Source: Campylobacterales bacterium | GTDB lineage: Bacteria > Campylobacterota > Campylobacteria > Campylobacterales > Sulfurimonadaceae | DNA: 64,000 nucleotides | Assembly (NCBI GenBank): GCA_026390165.1 | Contig: JAPLGM010000012.1 | Coordinates: forward strand, 147,433 to 211,432 | Direction: 5' to 3' | Part shown: positions 8,754 through 16,969 of the stretch, piece after piece | Layout: the number at the start of each line of letters is the position of its first letter | How positions within the stretch are numbered: the first letter of the stretch is position 1 | Notes under the pieces: generated by a model | Databases searched by the model: none | Told to the model about the DNA's origin: nothing | What the model saw: only the letters and a program-made list of their open reading frames with translations | Position numbers and translations under genes: made by a program

Positions 8754-9875
8754 TTGAGCTTTTGTCCTTTTTATGATGCCCACACGTGCTCCTCTTGTTC
8801 ATGGATGGATCTGCCCTACGCACAGCAGTTGACGGAGAAAGGGGAGCTTTTACATACCCTTTTGGATCCTTTTGAACCAAAATTGTGGTTAAAACCTACC
8901 CCAAGTCCAATCAAAGGTTTTCGTAATAAAGCCAAAATGGTTGCAACACCGAGTTTGGAGGGGGTGGTATTGGGACTCTCTGATGAGGTGAGTTTGATAG
9001 AGTGCCCTTTGTACGATGAGAGTATGCAACGTGTTTTGGAACATACGCAAGTCTGGCTACGAAATTTGGGGATCAAGGGATACGATGTCAACAAGCGAAA
9101 GGGAGAGCTTAAATACGTTTTATTAACGCGCAGTAAGTTTGATAACTCTATGATGCTTCGTTTTGTTCTCCGCTCCCATGGGGTTGTATCCCGACTCCAA
9201 AAGGGCCTTCCTGATTTGCTTGCCCTCTCTCCCCAGCTTAAAGTGATTACTGTCAACATCCAACCTATTCACATGGCGATTTTGGAGGGGGATGAGGAGC
9301 TATTTTTGACTGATGAGACGAGACTTGAAGAGAGATTAAATAATATTCCTCTCTTTATCCGTCCCAAAAGCTTTTTTCAAACCAATACGGATGTTGCGGG
9401 GAAACTTTACAAAACGGCGAGTGAATGGGTCAACGAGAGTCGTCCACAAATCATTTGGGATCTTTTTTGCGGTGTTGGTGGATTTGCACTTCATTGTGCA
9501 GCACCGCAGCGCTCTATTGTGGGAATCGAGATTGAGAGCGAAGCGATTGCGTGCGCTAAAATATCCGCAGAGCGTATCGGTTTTGAGAATTTACGATTTG
9601 AAGCACTTGATACGATGAGTTTTACAGCAGAAGCGCAGGGTGTTGCCGATGTGATCATTGTCAATCCGCCACGACGAGGATTGGGGGAACAGCTGTGTAA
9701 ATGGCTGGAAAAGGTTGCCCCTTCACGGATACTCTATTCAAGCTGTAATGCACAAACTCTTGCACGTGATTTGGAATTCTTACGCGGATATACCGTTACG
9801 AGGGTGCAGTTATTCGATATGTTTCCCCATACAGCCCATTATGAAACGTTAATAGAACTGGTTAGAAAGAACTAA
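8754..9875 (+). CDS. rlmC: 23S rRNA (uracil-C5) methyltransferase, RlmC-like
   Basis: A 373-residue SAM-dependent methyltransferase of the TrmA/RlmC/RlmD family. The short N-terminus starting directly with an iron-sulfur Cys cluster (CPFYDAHTCSSC, plus ECPLYD further on), without the TRAM domain of RlmD, matches RlmC, which methylates U747 of 23S rRNA in E. coli. The SAM site is WDLFCGVGGFALHC and the VNPPRRG motif is intact. The catalytic Cys lies in YSSCNAQTLARD, and the general base lies near FPHTAHYE. The start codon is TTG, 10 bases after the CZB gene. The exact target uracil cannot be fixed from sequence alone; RlmC is the best fit by length and layout. Confidence 0.88.
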   Translation: MSFCPFYDAHTCSSCSWMDLPYAQQLTEKGELLHTLLDPFEPKLWLKPTPSPIKGFRNKAKMVATPSLEGVVLGLSDEVSLIECPLYDESMQRVLEHTQVWLRNLGIKGYDVNKRKGELKYVLLTRSKFDNSMMLRFVLRSHGVVSRLQKGLPDLLALSPQLKVITVNIQPIHMAILEGDEELFLTDETRLEERLNNIPLFIRPKSFFQTNTDVAGKLYKTASEWVNESRPQIIWDLFCGVGGFALHCAAPQRSIVGIEIESEAIACAKISAERIGFENLRFEALDTMSFTAEAQGVADVIIVNPPRRGLGEQLCKWLEKVAPSRILYSSCNAQTLARDLEFLRGYTVTRVQLFDMFPHTAHYETLIELVRKN

Positions 9876-9879
9876 AATA

Positions 9880-11046
9880 TTAGTTTTTATCCCACGAAAT
9901 GGTAAAGATGGTCCCTTTACTGATTTGTGAATCGACAACAATGCCGAGATGATATTTGTGACAAATCATTTGAATAATATTCAGGCCAATTCCAAATCCC
10001 CCATTCGTCTCATCAAAACGGGTATATCGGTTAAAGATCTGACTGATTGCCTCTTTGGGGATACCAATACCCGTATCGCGTATACTCAGTGAGAGTGCAG
10101 AGAGTGTAATCGTAATTTCTCCCGATGGTTTATTGTATTTGATGGCATTGGATAAAAGATTATCGATAAGGCGAATCATATTGTCACGATCAATCTTACA
10201 GTTAGCAGCGTTTATATCAGTATGGATGGTGATCTTTTTGGCTTCAGCGATAGGGTTAAAATACTCTATTCTCTCTTGAAGAAGCTCTTGTATATCAAGA
10301 TCAAGATCATAATGGTTGATGTGGTCGTGCATCAATAAAAAAGTTAAGTCGTTATAAAGATTGGAAATCGTTCGCGATGCGATAGAGATTCTATTGATGT
10401 GCTTGCGTTGTTTTGGGGCTAATGAATCTTGGCTTAGTTGTTCAATGCTCATGGTGATGACAGAGAGAGGGGTATTGAGCTCATGGGTTGTATCACGGAT
10501 AAATCGGTCGAGCTTATTGATGGCGTCACGTATAGGATACATAAACAGTTTTCCCAGCACGTAAATGACAGTAGATAAAAAGAAGATGGAAAAAATCAAA
10601 AAGAGATAGATGGTTTTACGAGTTTGTTCGAGTTGTCTTTCGATGCTATTAGCCTGTATAACAAGATAATGGATCTCTTTTAGATGTTCAAGGTCAATGG
10701 TTTCAATGTAAAAAAAATGGTTATGGTATTCAAAATATCCCGTATGAAAGGGAAAGGTAAAATCGGGAGACGAGGTGTAGAGCGTTTTTTTCTTTTTATC
10801 TAAAAAGGCGATTTTAAACCGTGGATCATGGCTGAGATTTTCTTTGAGCTCATTCATATCTTTGGAATCAAAAATTCGATCTTGCAAGTTTCCGGCATAG
10901 TACAGCATCGAATCGCGGCGTAAGTCACTAAAAATATTTTTTTGATAGTAGTAATACATCGTTGAAATGATTAAAAGAAAAATTGTATTGAGAACGACAA
11001 AGAGGGATACAAATCGAATGAGCGATTTTTTTTCAGGAGAGTACAA
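9880..11046 (-). CDS. Membrane sensor histidine kinase
   Basis: A kinase of about 388 residues, partner of the response regulator encoded just upstream. Two membrane segments (near residues 10-32 and 150-170) frame a ~120-residue periplasmic sensor region. The H-box is DTTHELNTPLSVI, followed by the N-box DNLLSNAIKYN, the G1 box IRDTGIGIPKE and the G2 box GGFGIGLNI, so it should be active. I place the start at a TTG at 11046 that overlaps the regulator stop by 14 bases; the frame stays open upstream but that part runs inside the regulator gene. The signal sensed is unknown. Confidence 0.88.
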   Translation of the reverse strand: MYSPEKKSLIRFVSLFVVLNTIFLLIISTMYYYYQKNIFSDLRRDSMLYYAGNLQDRIFDSKDMNELKENLSHDPRFKIAFLDKKKKTLYTSSPDFTFPFHTGYFEYHNHFFYIETIDLEHLKEIHYLVIQANSIERQLEQTRKTIYLFLIFSIFFLSTVIYVLGKLFMYPIRDAINKLDRFIRDTTHELNTPLSVITMSIEQLSQDSLAPKQRKHINRISIASRTISNLYNDLTFLLMHDHINHYDLDLDIQELLQERIEYFNPIAEAKKITIHTDINAANCKIDRDNMIRLIDNLLSNAIKYNKPSGEITITLSALSLSIRDTGIGIPKEAISQIFNRYTRFDETNGGFGIGLNIIQMICHKYHLGIVVDSQISKGTIFTISWDKN

Positions 11047-11725
11047 TCTGATACCCTTGTCCACGGATATTAAGAATGGTCTCTTTTCCAAGATGTTTAC
11101 GCAAGTTCTTGATATGGGTTCGCAGGCTCTCTTCACTTGCCTCTTCATCAAAATCCCATGCCGATTCAATAAACGTTTGGGAACTGATAATTTGATCAGG
11201 ATGAGTCAAAAGGATTTTAAGAATTTTTGCCTCTTTTCGCGGGAGGATGATTTCACCTCCATCGGTATGGAGTTTCCCAAGTTTCGAATCAAAACTAATC
11301 TCTTTGGTAATGGGTATGGGTTTATCGCTGCTAAGAGGGGAGGAGCGTTTTAGTAGTGCGTGGATACGTAATCCTAACTCTTTGAGCTCAAACGGTTTTT
11401 TGAGGTAATCATCGCATCCTGCTTCGTATGCGGTAGAGAGATCGTCGATAGAATTGAGAGAAGTGATAAAAATGGCAGGAGCCTTTTTATTGTTTTGGCG
11501 AAGTTCGCGCAATACATCAAATCCGTTATGATAGGGGACTTTGACATCGAATAAGAAAAGATCAAACGTTCTTTCATATCCATAATCCATAGCCGTCGCC
11601 CCATCATAAACACACGTAACACGGTACCCTTGTTCACTTAAATACTCTTCAATGATAGAAGAGAGGGTAAAATCGTCTTCGAGTAACAGTATCCGAATAT
11701 TCGAGAGGGAAGGGTACTTTTGCAT
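11033..11725 (-). CDS. OmpR-family response regulator
   Basis: A 230-residue response regulator. The receiver domain has LLEDD at the start, the phosphorylated Asp in FLFDVKVPYHNGFDV, the Thr/Ser in IFITSLNS and the Lys in DDYLKKPFE. The C-terminal winged-helix domain covers about residues 130-230 and ends with KHLGKETILNIRGQGYQI, typical of the OmpR class. Its stop overlaps the kinase start, so the two form an operon on the minus strand. The genes it controls are not evident from the sequence. Confidence 0.92.
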   Translation of the reverse strand: MQKYPSLSNIRILLLEDDFTLSSIIEEYLSEQGYRVTCVYDGATAMDYGYERTFDLFLFDVKVPYHNGFDVLRELRQNNKKAPAIFITSLNSIDDLSTAYEAGCDDYLKKPFELKELGLRIHALLKRSSPLSSDKPIPITKEISFDSKLGKLHTDGGEIILPRKEAKILKILLTHPDQIISSQTFIESAWDFDEEASEESLRTHIKNLRKHLGKETILNIRGQGYQIVLS

Positions 11726-11736
11726 GGTGATCTCTT

Positions 11737-12246
11737 TTAATCTTGATAGAGTTTACCGAAACGGTCAATGTGGGTTAAATAAAGGCGTAGATCAAATTCG
11801 AGCTGATAGTAGTGAGGCTCAATGTGGGTGCAGAGGCTATAGAAGGATTTATTATGCTCTTTTTCTTTGAGATGGGCAAGCTCATGGGTGACAATCATCC
11901 GCAAAAAGGGTTCAGGGACTTTTTTGAAGAGATGGGAGATCCGAATCTCATTCTTTGCCTTTAGTTTCCCCCCTTGGACACGAGAGACGAAGGTATGGGT
12001 TCCCAATGCGCAGTGGAGATCACGGATTTTGGTATCATAGAGCACTTTGGAGAGTGGGGGAGAGCTTCGCAGATAGCTGTTTTTAAGATCGATCACATAG
12101 TCGTAGAGAGTTTTATCGTTGAGATACGGATGCGTTTTCGGATACTTCTGTAATAGATGTTCTCCAAGAGTATTGTTCATGATGAGTTTTTGCACCTGAT
12201 CACGCGTCTCTTGGCTGTAGTTGGTTAAATATTTAAACGGTTGCAT
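11737..12246 (-). CDS. YgjP-like metallopeptidase domain protein
   Basis: A 169-residue protein of the YgjP/DUF45 (WLM-like) family. The zinc site is clear: HELAHLKEKEHNKSFY, an HExxH with a further His, near residue 123. It is preceded by the VSRVQGGKLKAKNEIRISHLF strand region, the typical edge strand of this fold. These proteins are predicted zinc-dependent peptidases; some are fused to or located with restriction or repair genes. It lies 11 bases before the response-regulator gene on the same strand, so it may be the first gene of that operon. Confidence 0.82.
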   Translation of the reverse strand: MQPFKYLTNYSQETRDQVQKLIMNNTLGEHLLQKYPKTHPYLNDKTLYDYVIDLKNSYLRSSPPLSKVLYDTKIRDLHCALGTHTFVSRVQGGKLKAKNEIRISHLFKKVPEPFLRMIVTHELAHLKEKEHNKSFYSLCTHIEPHYYQLEFDLRLYLTHIDRFGKLYQD

Positions 12247-12268
12247 ACGTAATTATAGTATAGTTTAG

Positions 12269-13027
12269 TTACATCCCTCTCGATTTTTTAATCATCTCAT
12301 ACGCTTCGTTAATCTCTTGTACTTTTATGGTTGCTTCTTTGAGATACTCATCGGAAGCCCCTTGTGCTTTAATAATATCAGGATGGTATTCACGCACGAG
12401 TGAGCGGTAGGCTTTTTTCACTTCATCGTTGGTCGCATCAGAACTGATTCCCAAAAGTGTATACGATTGATCGATGGAACTCTCTTTGACGCTGGTTCGA
12501 TGGTATGAGCCAAACTGTTCCACCATTGCGTTCAAATCTTTATCACTAAACCCAAGATAATAGCCGATACGGCGAACCATCTCCTCTTCACTGTGGCTGA
12601 GTGTTCCGTCAATGTAGCTGAGATTGATGAGAAATTCGACCATTTTTTGTCGTTTGTGCGAATCATCTTGTAAAATTTTATAGAGCGCTTGAGCTACTAA
12701 ATCAAGATTATGCAAAGCATCTTTCTCTTCATCAAATATCTCTTTGAGAAGTTTTTTGATTGCTGATGGATCGGGGAATAGGGCACTGATATCGGTGAGC
12801 ATATTGCTGATTAACTCTGCTTCGAGTTCATCAACCCTCCCATCCGCTTTGGAAACTTTTGCCGCAAGGGCAACAAACAATCCCAATTCACTGTGCGCCA
12901 ATGTCTCTTTATTGAGTCCAAATCCGGCAAACTGCTTTTTGGCATAGGCATGTTGATTTTTAGAAAAGCCTTTGGTCAACCAGTAAATGAGGATGATTAC
13001 AACAATGAGGATAATAATTTGGGTCAT
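12269..13027 (-). CDS. djlA: DjlA-like co-chaperone (TerB plus J domain)
   Basis: A 252-residue membrane-anchored J-domain protein. One N-terminal membrane segment (residues ~3-17) is followed by a TerB-like helical domain (about residues 45-165, with two internal repeats each containing an acidic ADGRVDE or IDGTLSHSEEE motif). A C-terminal J domain starts at YTLLGISSDATNDEVKKAY and contains the essential HPD in REYHPD. This order matches DjlA, which works with DnaK at the inner membrane. The start is ATG. It faces away from the next gene, with about 120 bases of shared upstream DNA. Confidence 0.86.
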   Translation of the reverse strand: MTQIIILIVVIILIYWLTKGFSKNQHAYAKKQFAGFGLNKETLAHSELGLFVALAAKVSKADGRVDELEAELISNMLTDISALFPDPSAIKKLLKEIFDEEKDALHNLDLVAQALYKILQDDSHKRQKMVEFLINLSYIDGTLSHSEEEMVRRIGYYLGFSDKDLNAMVEQFGSYHRTSVKESSIDQSYTLLGISSDATNDEVKKAYRSLVREYHPDIIKAQGASDEYLKEATIKVQEINEAYEMIKKSRGM

Positions 13028-13147
13028 AGAAATCCTTTGAGAAAAGTAAACGGTAGTGTATCGTTAAAGTGATAATGAAGGGGTATTTAACTGAACTTTT
13101 CAACATTGTTATAGTATAGTTTCAATTAATGCAAACGCCAGAGGTTT

Positions 13148-13732
13148 ATGATGAAAAATCCGCGTATTGGCGATTTGGTCGCAAAAATAAAAGCCCTTGA
13201 ATCAGAGCTTGAAGAGGAACTTCATCAAGAGTATGAGAAGTTTACGTGTGAAATTACGAAAAAACGGTCAGAACTTCTCTTATCTTATCGACATGATCGT
13301 GAAAATATTTTTAGTTATCTAATTAGATCTCCCCTTTTACACATCGTGAGTGTTCCGATTATTTGGGTCGTGTTGTTTCCTGCTGTGATACTGGACGGAT
13401 TTGTCTCGATCTATCAGTGGATTTGTTTTCCTATTTATAAAATTGATAAAGTAAGGCGAAGCGATTATATCGTTATTGATCGTCACCGACTCCATTATTT
13501 GAATCTGATTGAGAAACTTAATTGCCTCTATTGCAGTTATTTTAACGGTTTGATGGGATATATTAGCGAGATTGCCGCCCGAACGGAACAGTATTGGTGT
13601 CCGATACGTCATGCCAAAAGGCTTAAATCGATGCACGGTAACTATAAGCATTTTTTTGATTATGGGGATAGTGAAAATTTCCGTAAAGGTCTTGTTGAAT
13701 TGAGAGCAAAATTAAAAGAGGAGAAAGAGTGA
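13148..13732 (+). CDS. Conserved membrane protein of unknown function
   Basis: A 194-residue protein. Residues 1-50 are a charged helix (likely coiled coil), followed by a hydrophobic stretch (about residues 63-95), probably one or two membrane passes. A soluble tail contains two Cys groups (LNCLYCSY and YWCPIRHAKR) and ends in a charged helix. I do not know the family's function. The tail with Cys and His residues could bind metal, but no classical motif is present. It overlaps the ymdB-like gene by 4 bases (GTGA), so it is likely co-expressed with it. The start is the first of two tandem ATG codons. Confidence 0.7.
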   Translation: MMKNPRIGDLVAKIKALESELEEELHQEYEKFTCEITKKRSELLLSYRHDRENIFSYLIRSPLLHIVSVPIIWVVLFPAVILDGFVSIYQWICFPIYKIDKVRRSDYIVIDRHRLHYLNLIEKLNCLYCSYFNGLMGYISEIAARTEQYWCPIRHAKRLKSMHGNYKHFFDYGDSENFRKGLVELRAKLKEEKE

Positions 13733-14538
13733 AGATAGCATTTATAGGGGATATCGTCGGTCGTCCGGGACGGGTGATGATCAAAGAACATTTGATGAAA
13801 TTGCGTCGCGAACATGGAATCGATTTTGTTATCGCCAACTACGAAAATGCGTCGCATGGGTTCGGAATCACACCAAAAAATGCGAACGAGCTTCTGGCTA
13901 TGGGGATTGATGTGATGAGTGGCGGTAACCATACGTGGGATAAAAAAGAGATTTTGCCACTGCTGGAAACCCCCCAATTTTTACGCCCTCATAATTATCC
14001 GCAAGGGGTTGCAGGAACTGGGTGTCGTGTATTTGAGGTAAGGGGAGAAAAGCTTGCTGTCCTTAATCTCATGGGGCATTACGGGATGCCGTATACCGAC
14101 AATGTCTTTCGATGTGCACGTGACACAGTCGCGCAGTTAAAAGAGGAGGGAATAGAGCATATCTTTATCGATTTTCATGCAGAAGCTTCCAGTGAGAAGC
14201 GTGCTATGCTAATGCTTTTGCAAGGTCAGGTCAGTGGACTTATCGGAACCCATACCCATGTGGGGAGTGATGATTTTCAGATTGCAAAGGGTACAGCCTA
14301 TCTTACCGATATGGGTTTAAGCGGCTGTCGGGATAATGTGATCGGAATGGAGCAAAAAGTGCCATTGGAACGATTTCTTACGGGTGTATCTGGACGATTC
14401 GAAGTCCCTGAAAAGTGTAAGAAGATTCTTCAGATTGCCATTATGACACTGGAAGAGGGAAAATGTACCGAAGCGTTCAAGCTTAAAATCTTCGATGACG
14501 GCAGAGTGATGCGTACGGATGCGTGGATCGAAGAATAA
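13729..14538 (+). CDS. YmdB-like metallophosphoesterase (TIGR00282 family)
   Basis: A 269-residue calcineurin-like phosphoesterase. Metal ligands are visible in order: GDIVGRPGR at the start, NYENASHGFGI, GGNHTWD, DFHAEASSEK and GTHTHVGSDD. Bacillus YmdB of this family cleaves 2',3'-cyclic AMP and influences biofilm and motility choices; the substrate here is inferred from family membership. The length (about 265) is normal. The GTG start overlaps the upstream membrane-protein stop; the next gene starts directly after its stop, giving a three-gene operon. Confidence 0.9.
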   Translation: MKIAFIGDIVGRPGRVMIKEHLMKLRREHGIDFVIANYENASHGFGITPKNANELLAMGIDVMSGGNHTWDKKEILPLLETPQFLRPHNYPQGVAGTGCRVFEVRGEKLAVLNLMGHYGMPYTDNVFRCARDTVAQLKEEGIEHIFIDFHAEASSEKRAMLMLLQGQVSGLIGTHTHVGSDDFQIAKGTAYLTDMGLSGCRDNVIGMEQKVPLERFLTGVSGRFEVPEKCKKILQIAIMTLEEGKCTEAFKLKIFDDGRVMRTDAWIEE

Positions 14539-15198
14539 ATGGAGCTGCATGATTCGTTGGATCTTTTTAGGGCATTAAAACACCTCAACCTCCTCGAAAA
14601 CTCTCCACTGATATGGTGGCCGGCATACGGAACATTTGAAGTCGTAGTAGGGGCGATACTCACTCAAAACACACAGTGGTCTCGTGTTCAAATTTCTCTT
14701 GACCATCTCCGTGAGTGTAAACTGTTAAGTCTTGAATCACTTTCTCAATGTGATAATGAAATATTGATGGAATTGATCCGCCCAAGTGGTCTTTTTAAAG
14801 CCAAAGCCCAAACCCTTATCCGTCTCTCTCAATCCATTATGGATGATTTTGGCGATTTTGAAAACTTTGTCCTCTCGGTTGATCGTGAGTGGCTGTTATC
14901 CCAAAAGGGGATCGGTCCCGAAACAGCCGACTCGATTCTCTGTTATGCCTGTGCGCGTCCTGTAATGGTTGTCGATGCGTATACTGCACGATTACTGCGA
15001 GAATTTGGATATGGATTTGAGTGTTATGATGATTTACAGGAGTGGTGTGAAGTAGGGATTAGAAGTGATTTCGATGAGGAGGAACTTCCCACGGCATTTG
15101 CACAATTTCATGGGATGATCGTTGAGTATGTGAAGGGAAATGGTAAGGGGAAAAAGATACTTGAGATTAATACACTTTCAAATAGCCTACTAGGTTAA
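14539..15198 (+). CDS. magIII: 3-methyladenine DNA glycosylase, MagIII type
   Basis: A 219-residue HhH-GPD DNA glycosylase. The helix-hairpin-helix is SQKGIGPETADSILCYA and the catalytic Asp lies in VVDAYTARLL. The C-terminal iron-sulfur cysteines of endonuclease III are missing; instead the end reads FHGMIVEYVKGNGKGKK, like the MagIII enzyme of Helicobacter pylori, which removes 3-methyladenine and has lost the cluster. Length and the AILTQNT start of the domain also match. It should act in base excision repair of alkylation damage. It starts one base after the ymdB-like stop. An endonuclease III activity is less likely. Confidence 0.86.
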   Translation: MELHDSLDLFRALKHLNLLENSPLIWWPAYGTFEVVVGAILTQNTQWSRVQISLDHLRECKLLSLESLSQCDNEILMELIRPSGLFKAKAQTLIRLSQSIMDDFGDFENFVLSVDREWLLSQKGIGPETADSILCYACARPVMVVDAYTARLLREFGYGFECYDDLQEWCEVGIRSDFDEEELPTAFAQFHGMIVEYVKGNGKGKKILEINTLSNSLLG

Positions 15199-15257
15199 AA
15201 AAGTAGATCAAATTTCCCCCCACTTCCCCGCGCGTCAACCTTCTATTACGAATATGT

Positions 15258-15263
15258 TATAAT
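15258..15263 (+). promoter_or_regulatory. Likely -10 box of the toxin-antitoxin promoter
   Basis: A TATAAT hexamer lies 30 bases before the antitoxin start, in an A/T-rich stretch, with a good AAGGAG ribosome site following at 15281-15286. No convincing -35 hexamer is seen, which is common for Campylobacterota promoters. Confidence 0.5.
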
Positions 15264-15292
15264 ATCCACAATGAATTTACAAGGAGTAGAGA

Positions 15293-15490
15293 ATGCGTAC
15301 CCTAACACTTAAAATCAGTGATGATTATTTCGATCGATTTGTCGCATTTTTGGATATGCTCCCGAAAAAAGCGGTAAAAATCGCCGAAGATAAGAAATTC
15401 CAAGAGATTGAAACCCTACAAAATAATATTAAAGAAGCTTTTGACGATGTCAAAGCTGGACGGGTTAAAAGTATCCGAACGATCAAGTGA
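15293..15490 (+). CDS. Putative antitoxin of a type II toxin-antitoxin pair
   Basis: A 65-residue protein starting MRTLTLKISDDYFDRFVAFL, which reads as a strand then helices like a ribbon-helix-helix antitoxin. The charged C-terminal half should wrap the toxin. It has a strong AAGGAGT ribosome site 6 bases before the ATG. The stop overlaps the next gene by 4 bases (GTGA), the usual coupling of antitoxin to toxin. The family assignment rests mainly on size and partner. Confidence 0.75.
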   Translation: MRTLTLKISDDYFDRFVAFLDMLPKKAVKIAEDKKFQEIETLQNNIKEAFDDVKAGRVKSIRTIK

Positions 15491-15828
15491 AAAAACTCTC
15501 CTCCGTTGTTATCCTAGAAACCGAGAAATTCTCTAAATCCATAAAAAAACTCAAAAAACGATTTCGTCACATCGAAGACGATTGTGAGGAGTTTATTGAA
15601 CACATTGAGTATGAAGAAGATTTAGGGATTCATTTGGGCGATGGGGTATATAAAGCGCGTATTGCCAACACGGATAAAAAGAGTGGTAAGAGTAGCGGTT
15701 ATCGACTTATTTCGTATTTGAAACTAATTGATAATGAACTCTATTTATTGCTTATCTATGACAAAAGTGATTTTGAAAATCTTAGTGAGAGTGAGATAGA
15801 TAAGTTGGTATTGGCTTCATTGCGATAA
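15487..15828 (+). CDS. RelE/ParE-superfamily toxin
   Basis: A 113-residue basic protein. The pattern SKSIKKLKKRFRHIEDD followed by GVYKARIANTDKKSGKSSGYRLISYL and LLLIYDKSDFENLSESEI is that of RelE-like mRNA interferases that carry an Arg/Lys-rich core sheet (HigB/RelE type). It would cleave mRNA in the ribosome and be neutralised by the antitoxin encoded just before it. The start is GTG, overlapping the antitoxin stop. No truncation is seen. Confidence 0.8.
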   Translation: MKKLSSVVILETEKFSKSIKKLKKRFRHIEDDCEEFIEHIEYEEDLGIHLGDGVYKARIANTDKKSGKSSGYRLISYLKLIDNELYLLLIYDKSDFENLSESEIDKLVLASLR

Positions 15829-15865
15829 TGGTGCATCTTTAGACAAATTAGAAAAGGAGTGACGA

Positions 15866-15991
15866 ATGCGAAGTTTTGTTTTTTCGATAGTAGCAATGGC
15901 CCTTTTGGGCGGATGTTCAGCCAAAGAGTTTAATGACGGTGTGAATGACGGAGTTAGTGATGTTACAAGAGTAATTCAGGGAAAGAACTAG
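15866..15991 (+). CDS. Small lipoprotein (41 residues)
   Basis: A 41-residue protein with a complete lipoprotein signal: a short basic start, a hydrophobic core (VFSIVAMALLGG) and a Cys after GG, then a hydrophilic tail with two GVNDGVSD-like units. An AAAGGAG ribosome site lies 8 bases before the ATG. The size and layout resemble entericidin-like lipoproteins, but the sequence does not let me claim that family. It stands alone between the toxin gene and a terminator-like hairpin. Confidence 0.7.
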   Translation: MRSFVFSIVAMALLGGCSAKEFNDGVNDGVSDVTRVIQGKN

Positions 15992-16021
15992 TCAAAGAGG
16001 ATTTTAAAATACCTCTTTGAC
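15991..16021. terminator. Bidirectional terminator-like hairpin
   Basis: GTCAAAGAGG (15991-16000) and CCTCTTTGAC (16012-16021) form a perfect 10-bp stem around an A/T-rich 11-base loop. It lies exactly between two convergent genes; its last arm overlaps the final codons of the YwbE gene. No long U-tract follows on either strand, so efficiency is uncertain. Confidence 0.65.
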
Positions 16022-16195
16022 CCGTCCCACTTCGCCACTCATAAGCCGCACTTTAATACCGTGAGGGTGCTTGGGTGAGCTTGTAAGGATATCGCGAACG
16101 ATCCCCTCGGTAAGAGAACCAGTAGACTGATCTTGCTTGAGGACAATAGTGACTCGTTTGCCAGATTGGATATTTTTACGTTCGGTACCGTTCAT
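16004..16195 (-). CDS. YwbE family protein
   Basis: A 63-residue protein of the YwbE (DUF2196) family. The signature is complete: GTERKNIQSGKRVTIVLKQDQ, then LTEGIVRDILTSSPKHPHGIKVRL and GEVGRVKEV. The fold is a small KOW-like beta barrel and the function is unknown; members occur widely as single small proteins. It follows the small gene at 16197-16382 by one base on the minus strand, so the two are likely one transcript. Confidence 0.85.
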   Translation of the reverse strand: MNGTERKNIQSGKRVTIVLKQDQSTGSLTEGIVRDILTSSPKHPHGIKVRLMSGEVGRVKEVF

Positions 16196-16196
16196 A

Positions 16197-16382
16197 TTAA
16201 TCTCTTAAGTTGAGCCAAGAAGGGGGGTTGTCAAAAGACAATTCACTCTCGTGCCAGTCGCTTTTTTCGCCATGGCGGGCATGAAGCTTGCCATCGACAA
16301 GATGGTATTGTAGTCCAGTTACATTGCTGGTCAGTTTTTTACCTTCTGCAAGGGCTTCTAAAACGGCTTCTCTGCTTTCCAT
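16197..16382 (-). CDS. Small protein of unknown function (61 residues)
   Basis: A 61-residue acidic protein. It reads as a helix (SREAVLEALAEGKKL) followed by short strands (GLQYHLVDGKLHARH), which could be a small winged or SH3-like domain. I do not recognise a family. Coding is supported by normal codon use and close spacing to the YwbE gene. A GGATAC ribosome site precedes the ATG on the minus strand. Confidence 0.6.
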   Translation of the reverse strand: MESREAVLEALAEGKKLTSNVTGLQYHLVDGKLHARHGEKSDWHESELSFDNPPSWLNLRD

Positions 16383-16483
16383 AGTGTATCCTTGAAATTG
16401 GCTCTTTAAAACACTCGATTGTGTCTTGTGTGGAATAAATTAGAATGAAGAAAGTGGGAGTTTTGTTGATTGAGAATAATAGA

Positions 16484-16503
16484 TCGGGCAGAAAACTGCC
16501 CGA
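16484..16503 (-). terminator. Terminator-like hairpin after the cold-shock gene
   Basis: CGGGCAG and CTGCCCG form a 7-bp GC-rich stem (8 bp with the flanking A-T pair) around a 4-base loop, 10 bases after the cold-shock stop on the minus strand. The following bases are A/T-rich but not a clean U-run. Confidence 0.7.
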
Positions 16504-16512
16504 GAAGAGAAC

Positions 16513-16731
16513 TTACAGTGCTGTAACGTTTTCTGCTTGAGGACCTTTTTCACCTTGGCCAACAGTATAAGATACTTTTTGACCTTCTTCAAGTGAAACA
16601 CGACCATAACCAGTGCGGTTGATTTGACGAAAGTGAACAAACAAATCTTTGTCTCCGTTATCTTGTTGGATAAATCCAAAACCTTTTTCGCCATTGAACC
16701 ATTTTACTGTTCCGTTTTGTACATCTGCCAT
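16513..16731 (-). CDS. Cold-shock domain protein
   Basis: A 72-residue single cold-shock domain. Both nucleic-acid-binding motifs are present: KGFGFIQQ (RNP1) and DLFVHFRQI (RNP2), between [11 protein letters not shown] and the closing [10 protein letters not shown]. It should bind single-stranded RNA or DNA and melt RNA structure. A long leader of about 140 bases separates a good promoter from the ATG, as is usual for cold-inducible csp genes, where leader structure controls translation. Which csp paralogue it is cannot be told. Confidence 0.93.
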   Translation of the reverse strand: MADVQNGTVKWFNGEKGFGFIQQDNGDKDLFVHFRQINRTGYGRVSLEEGQKVSYTVGQGEKGPQAENVTAL

Positions 16732-16881
16732 GTTAAGCCTTTTTGTTAAAAATACACCCCGTTGCCAAGGTGGTCGAAAATATAAAGTGGAGCATTCTTA
16801 GAGCGGGCCGTACTGATAACAAAAGGTCTTCAATAGTAAGCTAGCCAAAGATGAAACTCTAAATCATCTTTCAATCCCTGA

Positions 16882-16910
16882 ATTATAGCTGAAAAAAAGT
16901 AAAAAAGCAA
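16882..16910 (-). promoter_or_regulatory. Sigma-70 type promoter of the cold-shock gene
   Basis: On the minus strand a TTGCTT -35 (16905-16910) and a perfect TATAAT -10 (16882-16887) are separated by exactly 17 bases. The start of transcription would be near 16875, leaving a ~140-base untranslated leader before the ATG at 16731. Confidence 0.75.
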
Positions 16911-16969
16911 TAAAAATATAAAAATTAAATTCTTGATTGGTTAAACTCGTTGGAAAATGAGGGAAAAAG

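Noticed and set aside
16732..16881. Possible separate small RNA upstream of the cold-shock gene
   Set aside because: The region is fully explained as the untranslated leader between the promoter at 16882-16910 and the gene.
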